Source: Halalkalibaculum roseum
Lineage (GTDB): Bacteria > Bacteroidota > Rhodothermia > Balneolales > Balneolaceae
Reading direction: 5' to 3'
Length of the DNA stretch: 64,000 nucleotides
NCBI RefSeq assembly: GCF_011059145.1
Contig: NZ_JAALLT010000003.1
Location: 186,001-250,000, forward strand
In this document: one piece after another, positions 1-7,429 of the stretch
How positions within the stretch are numbered: the stretch's first letter is position 1
Layout: each line of letters begins with the position of its first letter
Position numbers and translations under genes: made by a program
Notes under the pieces: model-generated
What the model saw: the letters and a program-made list of their open reading frames with translations, nothing else
Told to the model about the DNA's origin: nothing
Database searches by the model: none

Positions 1-803
1 TCGGGACCGTCACGGTCGGTCAGTGCTTCTATATTTCCGTCTTCTACCGATACGGTATAGACCTCAGAATTACGCCTGTTGTATTCCCAATCTTCATTCC
101 TGTTTGCTGAAAAAACGAGAGATTTACCGTCGGGAGTCCAGTGCGGTTTGCTATCGTGATGATAGTTGCCGGAGGTAATTTGACGCGCCGTTCCTCCTTC
201 TGCAGGAACCACGAACAAATGGGAATAGCCAGGCTCGAGGTAACCTACGCCATCAGCTTCATGCTTAAGTCTTTTGGTAACACGTGGATGTTCTGCCCAC
301 TCGGCTCCATCCGGCTTTTTCGGCGGTTTGACCAACACGGGATTGGGTTCAGGTACATGCATGTTAAATGCGAGATACTTTCCGTCAGGCGACCAGCTAA
401 TATCACCCGGAGAGCGCTCAAGCTGAGTAATTCGGGCCATCTTATCGGAATCCACCCAATAAACAAAGATTTCACTGCCATTTCCCTCAGCCGAGCTTGC
501 AAAGGCTATGCGCTTCCCATCGGGCGACCACCGGGCACTCGACTCATTTTCGTCCCGCTGAGTCAGCTTCATATGTCCTGTACCGTCTGCGTTAATAATC
601 CAAAGAGTAGAAGTCCTTCGATCGGTCATTTTATCCATGCCTCGCCTTCGATAGACAATCGTATTACCGTCCGGAGAAATCTGCGGATCGGCAGCCCATT
701 CCAGCTCAAAAACATCCATATCTTGAAACGGTGTGTCCTGAGCTTGGGTAGGGAAAATTAATATTACTAATAAAAGAGACGTAAGAATTGTTTTTCGTGG
801 CAT
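1..803 (-). CDS. S9-family peptidase, N-terminal part (cut by window edge)
   Basis: Only the first 267 codons are present; the gene runs off the left edge. The ATG at 803-801 opens a signal peptide ending near TQAQ (about residue 22). The rest is a WD40/TolB-like propeller with four clear blade motifs: ISPDGNTIVY, WSPDGKRIAF, WSPDGKYLAF and WTPDGKSLVF. This arrangement is typical of secreted S9 prolyl-oligopeptidase or acylaminoacyl-peptidase proteins, where the propeller precedes an alpha/beta-hydrolase domain. The hydrolase part is not in the window, so the catalytic triad cannot be checked. A stand-alone TolB-like propeller protein is the alternative. It is divergent from the acetyltransferase gene at 957. 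Confidence 0.8.
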   Translation of the reverse strand, partial: MPRKTILTSLLLVILIFPTQAQDTPFQDMDVFELEWAADPQISPDGNTIVYRRRGMDKMTDRRTSTLWIINADGTGHMKLTQRDENESSARWSPDGKRIAFASSAEGNGSEIFVYWVDSDKMARITQLERSPGDISWSPDGKYLAFNMHVPEPNPVLVKPPKKPDGAEWAEHPRVTKRLKHEADGVGYLEPGYSHLFVVPAEGGTARQITSGNYHHDSKPHWTPDGKSLVFSANRNEDWEYNRRNSEVYTVSVEDGNIEALTDRDGP

Positions 804-956
804 AAATGGTAGACAAAGTTAAGCGTTAAAATCCTGTTTTAAGTAACTTACTTGCTTCATCATTATCCAATAAAAAATTGAAAAGTGAAAAGGTCTCTTT
901 CAGTAGGGACATCAATCATAGAAAACATAGCCTGAACCGCCTTACGGTTCTAATAA

Positions 957-1418
957 ATGCTGATTCGTAACTTTAAGCGATCCGATACTGAGCAAATCGC
1001 CACGCTATTTCATGAAACCATCCGCGAAATAAATCGGGATCAGTACAGCTTGGAACAGGTTAAAGCCTGGGCGCCTGATGACATCCATTTCAAAGACTGG
1101 GAATCATTTTGCCTATCCAAGCATACCCTGGTTGCCGATGATGAAGGAGTCATCGCCGGATTCGCTCAAATCGAGGATAACGGATACATTGACTGCTTTT
1201 ACTGTCACAAAAATTATCAGCAAATGGGTGTTGGTAGCCGGCTGTTTGAAGCCTTGGTAAAAATAGCGAAAGAGTTGAAGCTGGAAGAACTCATGGTGGA
1301 ATCAAGCATCAGCGCGAGACCATTTTTTGAACATAATGGCTTCTCCGTGGTTACTCCCCAGAAAGTATATAGAAGAGGTCAAGTACTGGAGAACTTTCTG
1401 ATGAAAAAATCTATCTGA
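957..1418 (+). CDS. GNAT N-acetyltransferase, YafP-like
   Basis: A 153-residue single-domain GNAT protein. The acetyl-CoA pyrophosphate loop is QQMGVGS at residues 88-94, followed by the helix SRLFEALVKIA. The C-terminal ARPFFEHNGF (120-129) is the usual beta5/beta6 region of the YafP-type subgroup. It should acetylate a small amine with acetyl-CoA in the cytoplasm; the substrate cannot be told from sequence. It stands alone after a 153-base gap from the divergent peptidase gene. Length is normal for the family. Confidence 0.85.
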   Translation: MLIRNFKRSDTEQIATLFHETIREINRDQYSLEQVKAWAPDDIHFKDWESFCLSKHTLVADDEGVIAGFAQIEDNGYIDCFYCHKNYQQMGVGSRLFEALVKIAKELKLEELMVESSISARPFFEHNGFSVVTPQKVYRRGQVLENFLMKKSI

Positions 1419-1578
1419 ATAATTTTTTCGAGATAGTAGGCATTACACATATAAACGTGTATATTTTTATTTCAATCACAATACACCTATTGCTTAATCG
1501 TCCATTTGAGAAGAGTCAGTACTCCATTCTTTTTATAAAGGTCCTTTTCGCATTGGTGACAATAAAACAATACTCGAT

Positions 1579-1788
1579 ATGCAATACGGTAAAGTAAAAT
1601 GGTTTGATGCAGAAAAGGGATTTGGCTTCATTGAACCGGAAGATGGTGGCAAAGATGTATTTGTTCACCGTAATAACATAGAGAACCTTGGTTACGAAGA
1701 AGGGCTGCGTGACGGTGAAGAGGTAGAATTTGACATCGAAGAGACTCCAAAAGGCCTGAGTGCCGTGGATGTGCACCGTCTGGACTGA
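1579..1788 (+). CDS. Cold-shock domain protein (CspA family)
   Basis: A 69-residue protein made of one cold-shock OB-fold domain. The two nucleic-acid-binding motifs are intact: RNP1 KGFGFIEP at 13-20 and RNP2 DVFVH at 26-30. Such proteins bind single-stranded RNA or DNA and act as RNA chaperones. The gene has about 160 bases of upstream sequence, compatible with a long structured leader as in cspA-type genes, and ends in a clear intrinsic terminator. Acidic C-terminal half ([10 protein letters not shown]). Confidence 0.95.
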   Translation: MQYGKVKWFDAEKGFGFIEPEDGGKDVFVHRNNIENLGYEEGLRDGEEVEFDIEETPKGLSAVDVHRLD

Positions 1789-1811
1789 TTCTCCTCATTC
1801 TATTCACAACG

Positions 1812-1842
1812 AAAGCCCTGTCATTTGACCGGGCTTTTTTTA
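1812..1842 (+). terminator. Intrinsic terminator of the cold-shock gene
   Basis: AAAGCCC (1812-1818) pairs perfectly with GGGCTTT (1831-1837) and runs into a T-rich tract. It lies 24 bases after the cold-shock stop codon, so the next gene is expressed separately. Confidence 0.85.
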
Positions 1843-1894
1843 TTTCCGTAATTTCTTGCTTAACAGCTTCCATTTCAATCCAAACAACTCGATT

Positions 1895-2389
1895 TTGATT
1901 ACAAGGGCACAAAAAGAACATCTGCCGGAAATCAATGATATCTATAACCAGGCCATAAATGACGGATTGCGTACCGCCCATCTAAGTCCGATTTCTGAGC
2001 AAGAGCGTCTGGAATGGTTTGAGCATCATGATAATGAGCAGTTTCCGATTTTTGTCTGGCTGGATAACGATACAGTTCTTGGATGGTTATCCGTATCGCC
2101 CTATCGCTCAGGAAGAGATGCCCTCAGCGAAGTGGCTGAAATTAGTTACTATGTCGATTACAATAGGCATGGCGAGGGAATTGCTTCTGAGCTGATGAAG
2201 CATGCCATAGCCTTCTGCAGTAGGGCTTCATACAGAATTCTGGTTGCCATTCTTATTTCAGGTAATGAAGAGAGTATCGGATTGTTGCATAAATTCGGTT
2301 TTGAAGAGTCGGGACGAATTAAGCGCGCTATTCACTATAAAGATATCTACCGGGATCATTTGTATATGAGTCTTAATGTTGAAAAGTGA
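1895..2389 (+). CDS. GNAT N-acetyltransferase, phosphinothricin acetyltransferase (PAT)-like
   Basis: A GNAT protein of the PAT/Bar group. The start ITRAQKEHLPEINDIYNQAI matches the family opening, in which a first strand is followed by L-P-x-I-x-x-I-Y-N. GEGIAS is the acetyl-CoA loop, and the C-terminal KFGFEESGRIK precedes the beta6-beta7 hairpin. There is no in-frame ATG near the 5' end. I chose the TTG at 1895 because it reproduces the family N-terminus; a longer form from TTG 1856 (177 aa) would begin directly behind the upstream terminator. Substrate unknown; many PAT-like enzymes acetylate methionine derivatives or other amines rather than the herbicide. Confidence 0.75.
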   Translation: MITRAQKEHLPEINDIYNQAINDGLRTAHLSPISEQERLEWFEHHDNEQFPIFVWLDNDTVLGWLSVSPYRSGRDALSEVAEISYYVDYNRHGEGIASELMKHAIAFCSRASYRILVAILISGNEESIGLLHKFGFEESGRIKRAIHYKDIYRDHLYMSLNVEK

Positions 2390-2426
2390 AAAGTAAGAAG
2401 GGAGAAGGGAAACCGGAGAGTGGAGA
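2383..2426. repeat. Degenerate 7-bp tandem repeat, purine-rich
   Basis: Starting at the last codons of the acetyltransferase gene the sequence divides into heptads: TTGAAAA, GTGAAAA, GTAAGAA, GGGAGAA, GGGAAAC, CGGAGAG. Similar low-complexity tandem arrays recur between genes elsewhere in the window. Confidence 0.5.
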
Positions 2427-2572
2427 TTATAGTCTAGGGATTGAAATCAAACCTAGTAAATGGTTGACTAATATTTGGAGCCCGCCAACATTTTATAAAA
2501 TGTAGATACTTTAACGACTTTAAAATCAACATGAGAGTGAATAATTAATTTCTTTTTGGTGAGTTTTAGATT

Positions 2573-2580
2573 TACTTTTG
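2573..2580 (+). promoter_or_regulatory. Candidate -7 element of the RRM gene promoter
   Basis: TACTTTTG matches the Bacteroidota -7 consensus TAnnTTTG exactly. It lies about 108 bases before the RRM start codon. I found no good -33 TTG at the usual spacing, only T-rich sequence, so this is weak. It would give a leader of roughly 100 bases. Confidence 0.3.
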
Positions 2581-2687
2581 AAAAATAACGATGCAGGTTT
2601 TGTGGAAACAATACAAATTAGTTAGATAACTGTTTCTATTACTCTTGCACTCCATTCCTTTAAACCATAATTATCGGACAAAATTAG

Positions 2688-2966
2688 ATGAATATTTACG
2701 TGGGAAACCTTGCCTACAAGGTTTCAGATCAGGAACTGAAAAAAGCCTTTGAAGAGTACGGTGACGTCCTTTCTGCCAAGGTTATCACCGATCGGGAAAC
2801 CGGACGAAGCAAAGGTTTCGGTTTTGTTGAAATGAATAACGACAACGAAGCCCAAAATGCCATTGATGAATTGGACGGCCTAGAGATGCATGGACGCGCC
2901 CTGAGGGTTAACAAGGCCAAACCGAAACCAGCAGGAAAAAGCAGCGGTGGACGCCGAAACTATTAG
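2688..2966 (+). CDS. RRM-domain RNA-binding protein
   Basis: A 92-residue protein with one RNA recognition motif: RNP2 IYVGNL at 3-8 and RNP1 KGFGFVEM at 42-49, then a short basic Gly/Lys/Arg tail ending in GGRRNY. Small stand-alone RRM proteins of this kind occur in Bacteroidota and cyanobacteria, where they bind RNA, often in the cold or as post-transcriptional regulators. The gene is monocistronic, with about 300 bases of upstream sequence and a strong terminator. Confidence 0.95.
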   Translation: MNIYVGNLAYKVSDQELKKAFEEYGDVLSAKVITDRETGRSKGFGFVEMNNDNEAQNAIDELDGLEMHGRALRVNKAKPKPAGKSSGGRRNY

Positions 2967-2995
2967 TTTATCAAACAACTATATTCAAATCATTA

Positions 2996-3028
2996 AAAGC
3001 TTCGGATTTTGGTTCGAAGCTTTTTTTA
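2996..3028 (+). terminator. Intrinsic terminator of the RRM gene
   Basis: AAAGCTTCG (2996-3004) pairs with CGAAGCTTT (3015-3023), leading into a run of T. A strong stem followed by a T tract, 29 bases after the stop codon. Confidence 0.9.
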
Positions 3029-3050
3029 ATCCAACCCGGTGCTAAACTGC

Positions 3051-3058
3051 TATTTTTG
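3051..3058 (+). promoter_or_regulatory. Candidate -7 element upstream of the UPF0489 gene
   Basis: TATTTTTG is an exact match to TAnnTTTG, 65 bases before the start codon at 3123. It sits just behind the RRM terminator, where a new promoter is expected. No clear -33 TTG is visible at the standard distance. Confidence 0.35.
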
Positions 3059-3122
3059 AAATGACCCGATGATTGGCGTATTTACGTGTACATAAACGCA
3101 TATACCAAGCGGAGAATTATTC

Positions 3123-3884
3123 ATGCATGAACATCCGGATGTTGTCAATTTGATGCCACCGGGAACGTACCTGGAAACACTTGATCATCCTTCCGGTGAG
3201 TCCCGCAAAATTGAACTGGCGGTTTTTAAGGAACACCGTTTCGCTTTCTATTTCTGGAATCGCTGGAATAACACGGAATCGAATCTGCCTCCCCCCACCC
3301 TTGTAACGATAGATTGGCACCGGGATCTTGCTCCTCCCTCTGATGAAGAAAAGAAAGGACTTGATCACCTCGACCTGAAAGAAGAAGACAAGGTATCTAC
3401 CTTTATCTGGTCGAATCTGAATACTCATAATGACAGTCACCTCTTGTCTGCCGCCTATAGAAATATTGTTGGCGACATACTATTGCTGAAAAACTATGGA
3501 AACGAATCACAATCGGTTTATAAGGATTGCCAGGAAAACAATCACCGAATCCTGGAATTTAAAACCACCGAGAATCTGGAAAATAACCTGTCGGAAAGAC
3601 TAGACAGGCGTTTTATTCTGGATTTGGACCTGGATTTTTTTATAAAAGGAAAAGTGTATTCCCACCAGTTGAATGAGGTCGAACCCTATTCAGAAAGTGA
3701 AATTGCAGAAATTATAGATCCTTATTCTGCTCTGTTCCAACAACTTTTCCGGAGGCTGGAGGGTATTACTATTGCCACCGAACCCAGATACTGCGGCGGT
3801 ATCTTGAAAAGCAATAAGATACTCAGGCAGGTAATGGGACAACTTTTTACGGACGAACTGGAATGGAAACACCTCATGCAGTAA
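3123..3884 (+). CDS. UPF0489 family protein (arginase-like fold, peptide-arginase related)
   Basis: A 253-residue protein that I place in UPF0489 from DWHRD (64-68), NTHNDSHLL (100-108), DLDLDFF (167-173) and TEPRYCGG (219-226). D-x-H-x-D and D-x-D-x-D correspond to the metal-binding motifs of the arginase/deacetylase fold. From family knowledge, one bacterial member (OspR) is a peptide arginase that turns arginine into ornithine in a ribosomal peptide; most members, including human C5orf22, are uncharacterised. Here no RiPP precursor or leader-binding gene is visible nearby, so the substrate is open. It is flanked by the RRM terminator and convergent dnaJ. Family assignment is fairly firm, function is not. 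Confidence 0.75.
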   Translation: MHEHPDVVNLMPPGTYLETLDHPSGESRKIELAVFKEHRFAFYFWNRWNNTESNLPPPTLVTIDWHRDLAPPSDEEKKGLDHLDLKEEDKVSTFIWSNLNTHNDSHLLSAAYRNIVGDILLLKNYGNESQSVYKDCQENNHRILEFKTTENLENNLSERLDRRFILDLDLDFFIKGKVYSHQLNEVEPYSESEIAEIIDPYSALFQQLFRRLEGITIATEPRYCGGILKSNKILRQVMGQLFTDELEWKHLMQ

Positions 3885-3918
3885 TAGCACCGCCCAAAGT
3901 GTAGATTATCAGGTAGTT

Positions 3919-3947
3919 ACCGGAGCTCCTGATCCCACAACTCCGGT
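3919..3947. terminator. Possible terminator hairpin between convergent UPF0489 gene and dnaJ
   Basis: ACCGGAG (3919-3925) and CTCCGGT (3941-3947) form a 7-bp stem with a 15-base loop, between two convergent stop codons. The following T tract is poor in both directions, so efficiency is uncertain. Confidence 0.35.
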
Positions 3948-3950
3948 TCT

Positions 3951-5105
3951 CTATCCAAAAACGTCTTTTATTTTAGAAAAGAATCCTTTACCGGAGTCGT
4001 CTTTGTTCGTAGCAGCAAAGTTTTCATTGCCGCGCAATGCCTCAATATGTTTGCGCTCTTCACCGGATAGGTCTTTCGGCATATACACATTTACGCGAAT
4101 GAATTGATCGCCGGTACCTGAGTTGTTAAGTCCGTTAATGCCTTTCCCCTTCATCCGAAGCAGTTTGCCGGGTTGGGTTCCCTCTTCAATTTTAACCTTG
4201 GCTTTACCTTTCAGGGTAGGAACTTCTACTTCGGTTCCAAGGATGGCGTCAGGTACACTGAGTACGAGATCATAAAAAATATCATTGCCTTCCCTCTCAA
4301 ACTCCTCGTGTTCTTTTTCTTCAATTAGGACGATAAGCGATCCTGCTTCTCCTCCTCTTCTGCCTGCATTACCCTTTCCTCTCAGGGTTATATAATTTCC
4401 TTTGGAAACACCCGAGGGTACGCGAACCTTGACTGTCTCTTCGTCTTTGTAGCGGCCTTCTCCGTTACACTTACTGCATTTTTTGGTAATAATGCGTCCG
4501 TCACCCTGGCACTCAGGACAAGGTTGAACATTCACCATCTGACCCAGCATGGTTTTATGTACCTGGCGAACTTCACCCATGCCATTACAAGTTCCGCAGG
4601 TCTGGAAATCATCTTCCGTTTCAGCACCTGTGCCGTTACACTGGTCACAGGTCACCTGCTTTTTCACTTTCAGTTTCTTCTCAACGCCTTCGGCAATCTC
4701 TTCCAAACTGAGCTCCATGCGCAGTTTCATGTCCGATCCCGGCTGGCCGGGTGAGCGCCGTCCTCTGGAACGACCGCCGCCTCCGAACATTTCTCCAAAG
4801 TCGGAACCAAAAATTTCACCGAAACGGCTGAAAATGTCTTCAAAACCTACATTTTCAAATCCTCCGCCACCGAAACCACCGTTCATGCCCTGATGGCCAA
4901 ATTGGTCGTAACGACGCCGTTTCTCTTCATCCCGCAATACCTCATAAGCTTCCGAAGCTTCTTTGAACTTCTCTTCAGCTTTAGGGTCATCCGAATTGCG
5001 ATCGGGATGAAATTTCATGGCCCTCTTACGGTAAGCCTTCTTTATTTCATCCTGACTGGCATCTTTACTGATTCCGAGTACGTCGTAGTAGTCGCGTTTT
5101 GACAT
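3951..5105 (-). CDS. dnaJ: Chaperone protein DnaJ (Hsp40, type I)
   Basis: A 384-residue complete type I DnaJ. It has a J domain (1-70) with HPD at 33-35, a Gly/Phe-rich segment (about 70-112), and four CxxCxGxG zinc-binding repeats with cysteines at 153/156, 170/173, 196/199 and 210/213. The two C-terminal substrate-binding barrels and dimerisation region follow. It stimulates the ATPase of DnaK and delivers unfolded clients. It lies 16 bases downstream of grpE on the same strand, so both cochaperones are made from one transcript; dnaK is not in the window. Length is standard. Confidence 0.98.
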   Translation of the reverse strand: MSKRDYYDVLGISKDASQDEIKKAYRKRAMKFHPDRNSDDPKAEEKFKEASEAYEVLRDEEKRRRYDQFGHQGMNGGFGGGGFENVGFEDIFSRFGEIFGSDFGEMFGGGGRSRGRRSPGQPGSDMKLRMELSLEEIAEGVEKKLKVKKQVTCDQCNGTGAETEDDFQTCGTCNGMGEVRQVHKTMLGQMVNVQPCPECQGDGRIITKKCSKCNGEGRYKDEETVKVRVPSGVSKGNYITLRGKGNAGRRGGEAGSLIVLIEEKEHEEFEREGNDIFYDLVLSVPDAILGTEVEVPTLKGKAKVKIEEGTQPGKLLRMKGKGINGLNNSGTGDQFIRVNVYMPKDLSGEERKHIEALRGNENFAATNKDDSGKGFFSKIKDVFG

Positions 5106-5121
5106 GTATTAAAAGTAGAGT

Positions 5122-5727
5122 TTATTCGCTTACAATTACTTTTGCGTGGCGTATGGTACGGTCGCCCATTCTGTAACCGTTCTCAATAACATCGAGAACG
5201 ATGTCACTGTCGATGTTATCCTCTTCAGGTTTTCGACGCATCATGGCGTCATGCAAATCAACATCGAAAGGCACCATCTTTTCGTCAATTCGCTCAACAC
5301 CATGATTTTTCAGTACATCTTCAAATTTTGAGGCGACCAGATTAACACCGTCAAGGAATGTGGGATTCACATCCAGATCTTCAGAAGCTTTCAATGTGCG
5401 TTGCAGGTCATCATTGATGGAAAGAAAATCGCGCAGTGCATTCGCCTTGGCTGTTTCATAAACTTGAGTACGTTCCTTTTGAACTCTTTTCTTGTAGTTC
5501 TCAAGCTCAGCAGCCTTACGAAGGTGTGCATCTTTGGCCTCTGAAAGTTCTTTTTCCAATTCTTCAACCTGTTGCTGCCGCGCATGGAGCATCTCTATCA
5601 GCTCATCTCTGCTATAATCCTCGTAAATCGAATAAATGTCTTCATCACGTTCTTCAACGACATTCTTTTCCTGATCCTGCTCGGCAGTATCCTGTTGTTT
5701 TTCAGTATTACCGTTGGTTTCGCTCAT
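5122..5727 (-). CDS. grpE: Nucleotide exchange factor GrpE
   Basis: A 201-residue GrpE. The first 60 residues are acidic and probably disordered, then a long coiled coil (about 45-110) precedes the compact beta domain ending VIENGYRMGDRTIRHAKVIV, the family signature. It releases ADP from DnaK. First gene of the grpE-dnaJ pair. I looked for a CIRCE element (TTAGCACTC and its inverted partner) upstream and saw none, so HrcA control is not supported; a heat-shock sigma promoter could not be identified. Confidence 0.97.
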   Translation of the reverse strand: MSETNGNTEKQQDTAEQDQEKNVVEERDEDIYSIYEDYSRDELIEMLHARQQQVEELEKELSEAKDAHLRKAAELENYKKRVQKERTQVYETAKANALRDFLSINDDLQRTLKASEDLDVNPTFLDGVNLVASKFEDVLKNHGVERIDEKMVPFDVDLHDAMMRRKPEEDNIDSDIVLDVIENGYRMGDRTIRHAKVIVSE

Positions 5728-5829
5728 ATATGTTGGTAACTGTTAATAAGTTTGTATAAATAATTTCTGATTCTGTTACTTGATTATGCAAATAACATGC
5801 CATTACCTGTAAGTATTATACGGAGTGTC

Positions 5830-5861
5830 AAAGTTGCGGAATTTAGAGAATCCGCAACTTT
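5830..5861 (-). terminator. Stem-loop behind the VOC gene, before grpE
   Basis: AAAGTTGCGGA (5830-5840) and TCCGCAACTTT (5851-5861) form a perfect 11-bp stem with a 10-base loop, 44 bases after the stop of the minus-strand VOC gene. The T tract is short (three T), so it may be a terminator or a stabilising hairpin. Confidence 0.55.
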
Positions 5862-5904
5862 TAGTAACCTGTTCTGATCGTGCTATACATGTTTCTGACA
5901 TGCT

Positions 5905-6297
5905 TTAGTTATCCCCTTCATCGTAGAAAAACTCAATCATATTGCCATCCGGATCAGAGATGAATACAAATCGTCCACGTTTACGGTTAGCCGGACCGCT
6001 TAGAATGGTCACTTCCTGCTCGCGGAAATAGTCTGCCAATTCATCTACCTTTTCCGCTGATTCCAGGTAAAAACCGAAGTGATCGACACGGTAATCCCGA
6101 GAAGAAGGATCGTAACTAGTCTCTGCTTCAACCAGTACAAGGGTGTCTTCCTCTCCTACCTGGTAAACAGCCATACTTTGGCCCATTTTTCGCAAAAGCT
6201 CAAAACCCAGCATATCGCCATAAAACTCTTCTGCTCTTTTGATGTCATTGACACGTATTGTGATATGATTTATTCCGGATGGATTAAATTTTGCCAT
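5905..6297 (-). CDS. VOC-family (glyoxalase/bleomycin-resistance fold) protein
   Basis: A 130-residue protein with two beta-alpha-beta-beta-beta modules. Candidate metal ligands are H11 (GINHITIRV), H73 (VDHFGFYL) and E122 (GNMIEFF), the positions typical of VOC metalloenzymes; DPDGNMIEFFYD is the usual C-terminal signature. The reaction (lyase, dioxygenase, or binding-only resistance protein) cannot be told from sequence. It is monocistronic, followed by a stem-loop and then grpE on the same strand. Confidence 0.85.
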   Translation of the reverse strand: MAKFNPSGINHITIRVNDIKRAEEFYGDMLGFELLRKMGQSMAVYQVGEEDTLVLVEAETSYDPSSRDYRVDHFGFYLESAEKVDELADYFREQEVTILSGPANRKRGRFVFISDPDGNMIEFFYDEGDN

Positions 6298-6386
6298 ATT
6301 TTTTAGTACAAATTTGATATTAAATAATTGACACTGATAATAACCTTTTTATCGTATTAGTTCATCCTGTATCGGGGATTAATGAT

Positions 6387-6590
6387 TTGAAGGACTTAAA
6401 TAATAATCCTATGCAAGCATTTGAATCTTCTAGCACAGATTTTTATCGCAGTGTTTACAAGAGTACTACACAGATATCGAACAATTTAAAGTTACGGGAT
6501 TACTTGGCGTCACTATCATCAAGGCTTGGAGAGGAGTCAGTAATTATATCAACGAATTTATTCGCAGTGTCTGCCGAATATGAAAAATGA
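6387..6590 (+). CDS. Doubtful small ORF, faintly four-helix-bundle-like
   Basis: A 67-codon ORF beginning with TTG, alone in a 349-base gap between the divergent VOC gene and rsmI. The pattern FYRSVYKSTTQISNNLKLRD followed by ISTN faintly recalls the S23/four-helix-bundle family, whose members have V-Y-x-x-T, L-R-x-Q and I-x-x-N-I. No ATG and no ribosome-binding site are visible. It may be chance or a degraded gene; the rest of this gap shows nothing else I recognise. Confidence 0.2.
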   Translation: MKDLNNNPMQAFESSSTDFYRSVYKSTTQISNNLKLRDYLASLSSRLGEESVIISTNLFAVSAEYEK

Positions 6591-6646
6591 TCTGCCTTTC
6601 TATGCTACAGCTATTATCTTCATACAAATTTAATTAAACTGATTAC

Positions 6647-7330
6647 GTGAGCACCCTTTATCTGGTAGCAACCCCCATTGGCAATTTGAGTGACTTTACG
6701 ATACGCGCGGTCGAGATCCTTAAAGAGGTTTCCTATATAGCTTGCGAAGACACTAGGACTTCGGGGAAGCTGCTCAGCCATTACGGTATTGACAAGCCCA
6801 CATTTGCATTTCACCAGCATAACGAACACAAAAAAGTGGAGCACTTAATTAACCTTCTGGATGCCCACCATGACGTCGCACTGATATCCGATGCTGGAAT
6901 GCCGGGAATATCAGATCCCGGTTTTTTGGCCGTTCGTGCAACCCATAAAGCGGGTCACAGTGTCAGTGTAATACCCGGTCCGGATGCCGCAACAACAGCC
7001 CTTGTGGCAAGCGGTCTACCCTGCGATAAATATGCTTATGAGGGTTTTTTACCTCAAAAAAAGGGGCGCCAAAAAAGACTTAAACAGCTTGCTGAAGAGG
7101 AGCGTACGTTGGTTCTTTATGAGAGTCCGCACCGGCTGATGAAATTATTGGATGAACTTGAAAAATATATGGGCAGCCGGCGGTATATAGCCATTGCAAG
7201 GGAACTGACCAAAAAATTTGAAGAGGTCGTCAGAGGTCCGCTAGACGAAGTAATGCTTAAATTCGAGACCCGTGATGAAATCAAAGGTGAAATCGTAGTC
7301 GTTATCGCACCCGAAGGGTATCAGGATTAG
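6647..7330 (+). CDS. rsmI: 16S rRNA (cytidine-1402-2'-O)-methyltransferase RsmI
   Basis: A 227-residue tetrapyrrole-methylase-fold enzyme with GTG start. Signatures in order: VATPIGNLSD near the N-terminus, ACEDTR, SDAGMPGISDPG, IPGPDAATTALVASGLP and LYESPHR. It uses S-adenosylmethionine to 2'-O-methylate C1402 of 16S rRNA in the P site. It is shorter than E. coli RsmI because the small C-terminal extension is missing, which is common in this phylum. It lies 100 bases upstream of lnt on the same strand. Confidence 0.96.
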   Translation: MSTLYLVATPIGNLSDFTIRAVEILKEVSYIACEDTRTSGKLLSHYGIDKPTFAFHQHNEHKKVEHLINLLDAHHDVALISDAGMPGISDPGFLAVRATHKAGHSVSVIPGPDAATTALVASGLPCDKYAYEGFLPQKKGRQKRLKQLAEEERTLVLYESPHRLMKLLDELEKYMGSRRYIAIARELTKKFEEVVRGPLDEVMLKFETRDEIKGEIVVVIAPEGYQD

Positions 7331-7337
7331 TTGTTCA

Positions 7338-7404
7338 GGAATAAGGAATAAGGAATAAGGTGAACACAATTGAATTCTAGCTTCTAGCTTCTAGCTTCTA
7401 AAAA
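7338..7404. repeat. Two adjacent 7-bp tandem repeats
   Basis: The rsmI-lnt gap contains two arrays: AGGAATA repeated about 3.4 times (7337-7361) and TTCTAGC repeated about 3.7 times (7375-7400). Both have a period of exactly seven bases. No hairpin with a T tract is present, so rsmI and lnt may still be cotranscribed. Confidence 0.7.
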
Positions 7405-7429
7405 TGAATTTTTGTTTAATTGATCATCA

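Noticed and set aside
141-761. 206-codon plus-strand ORF at the left edge
   Set aside because: It is antisense to a frame with signal peptide and propeller blades; its own product has no recognisable domain.
1450-1480. Weak ACAC/GTGT stem behind the first acetyltransferase gene
   Set aside because: Stem of only five A/T-rich pairs; too weak to call a terminator.
5728-5830. CIRCE/HrcA operator before grpE
   Set aside because: The inverted repeat TTAGCACTC-N9-GAGTGCTAA is absent; only a fragment GGAGTGTC occurs.
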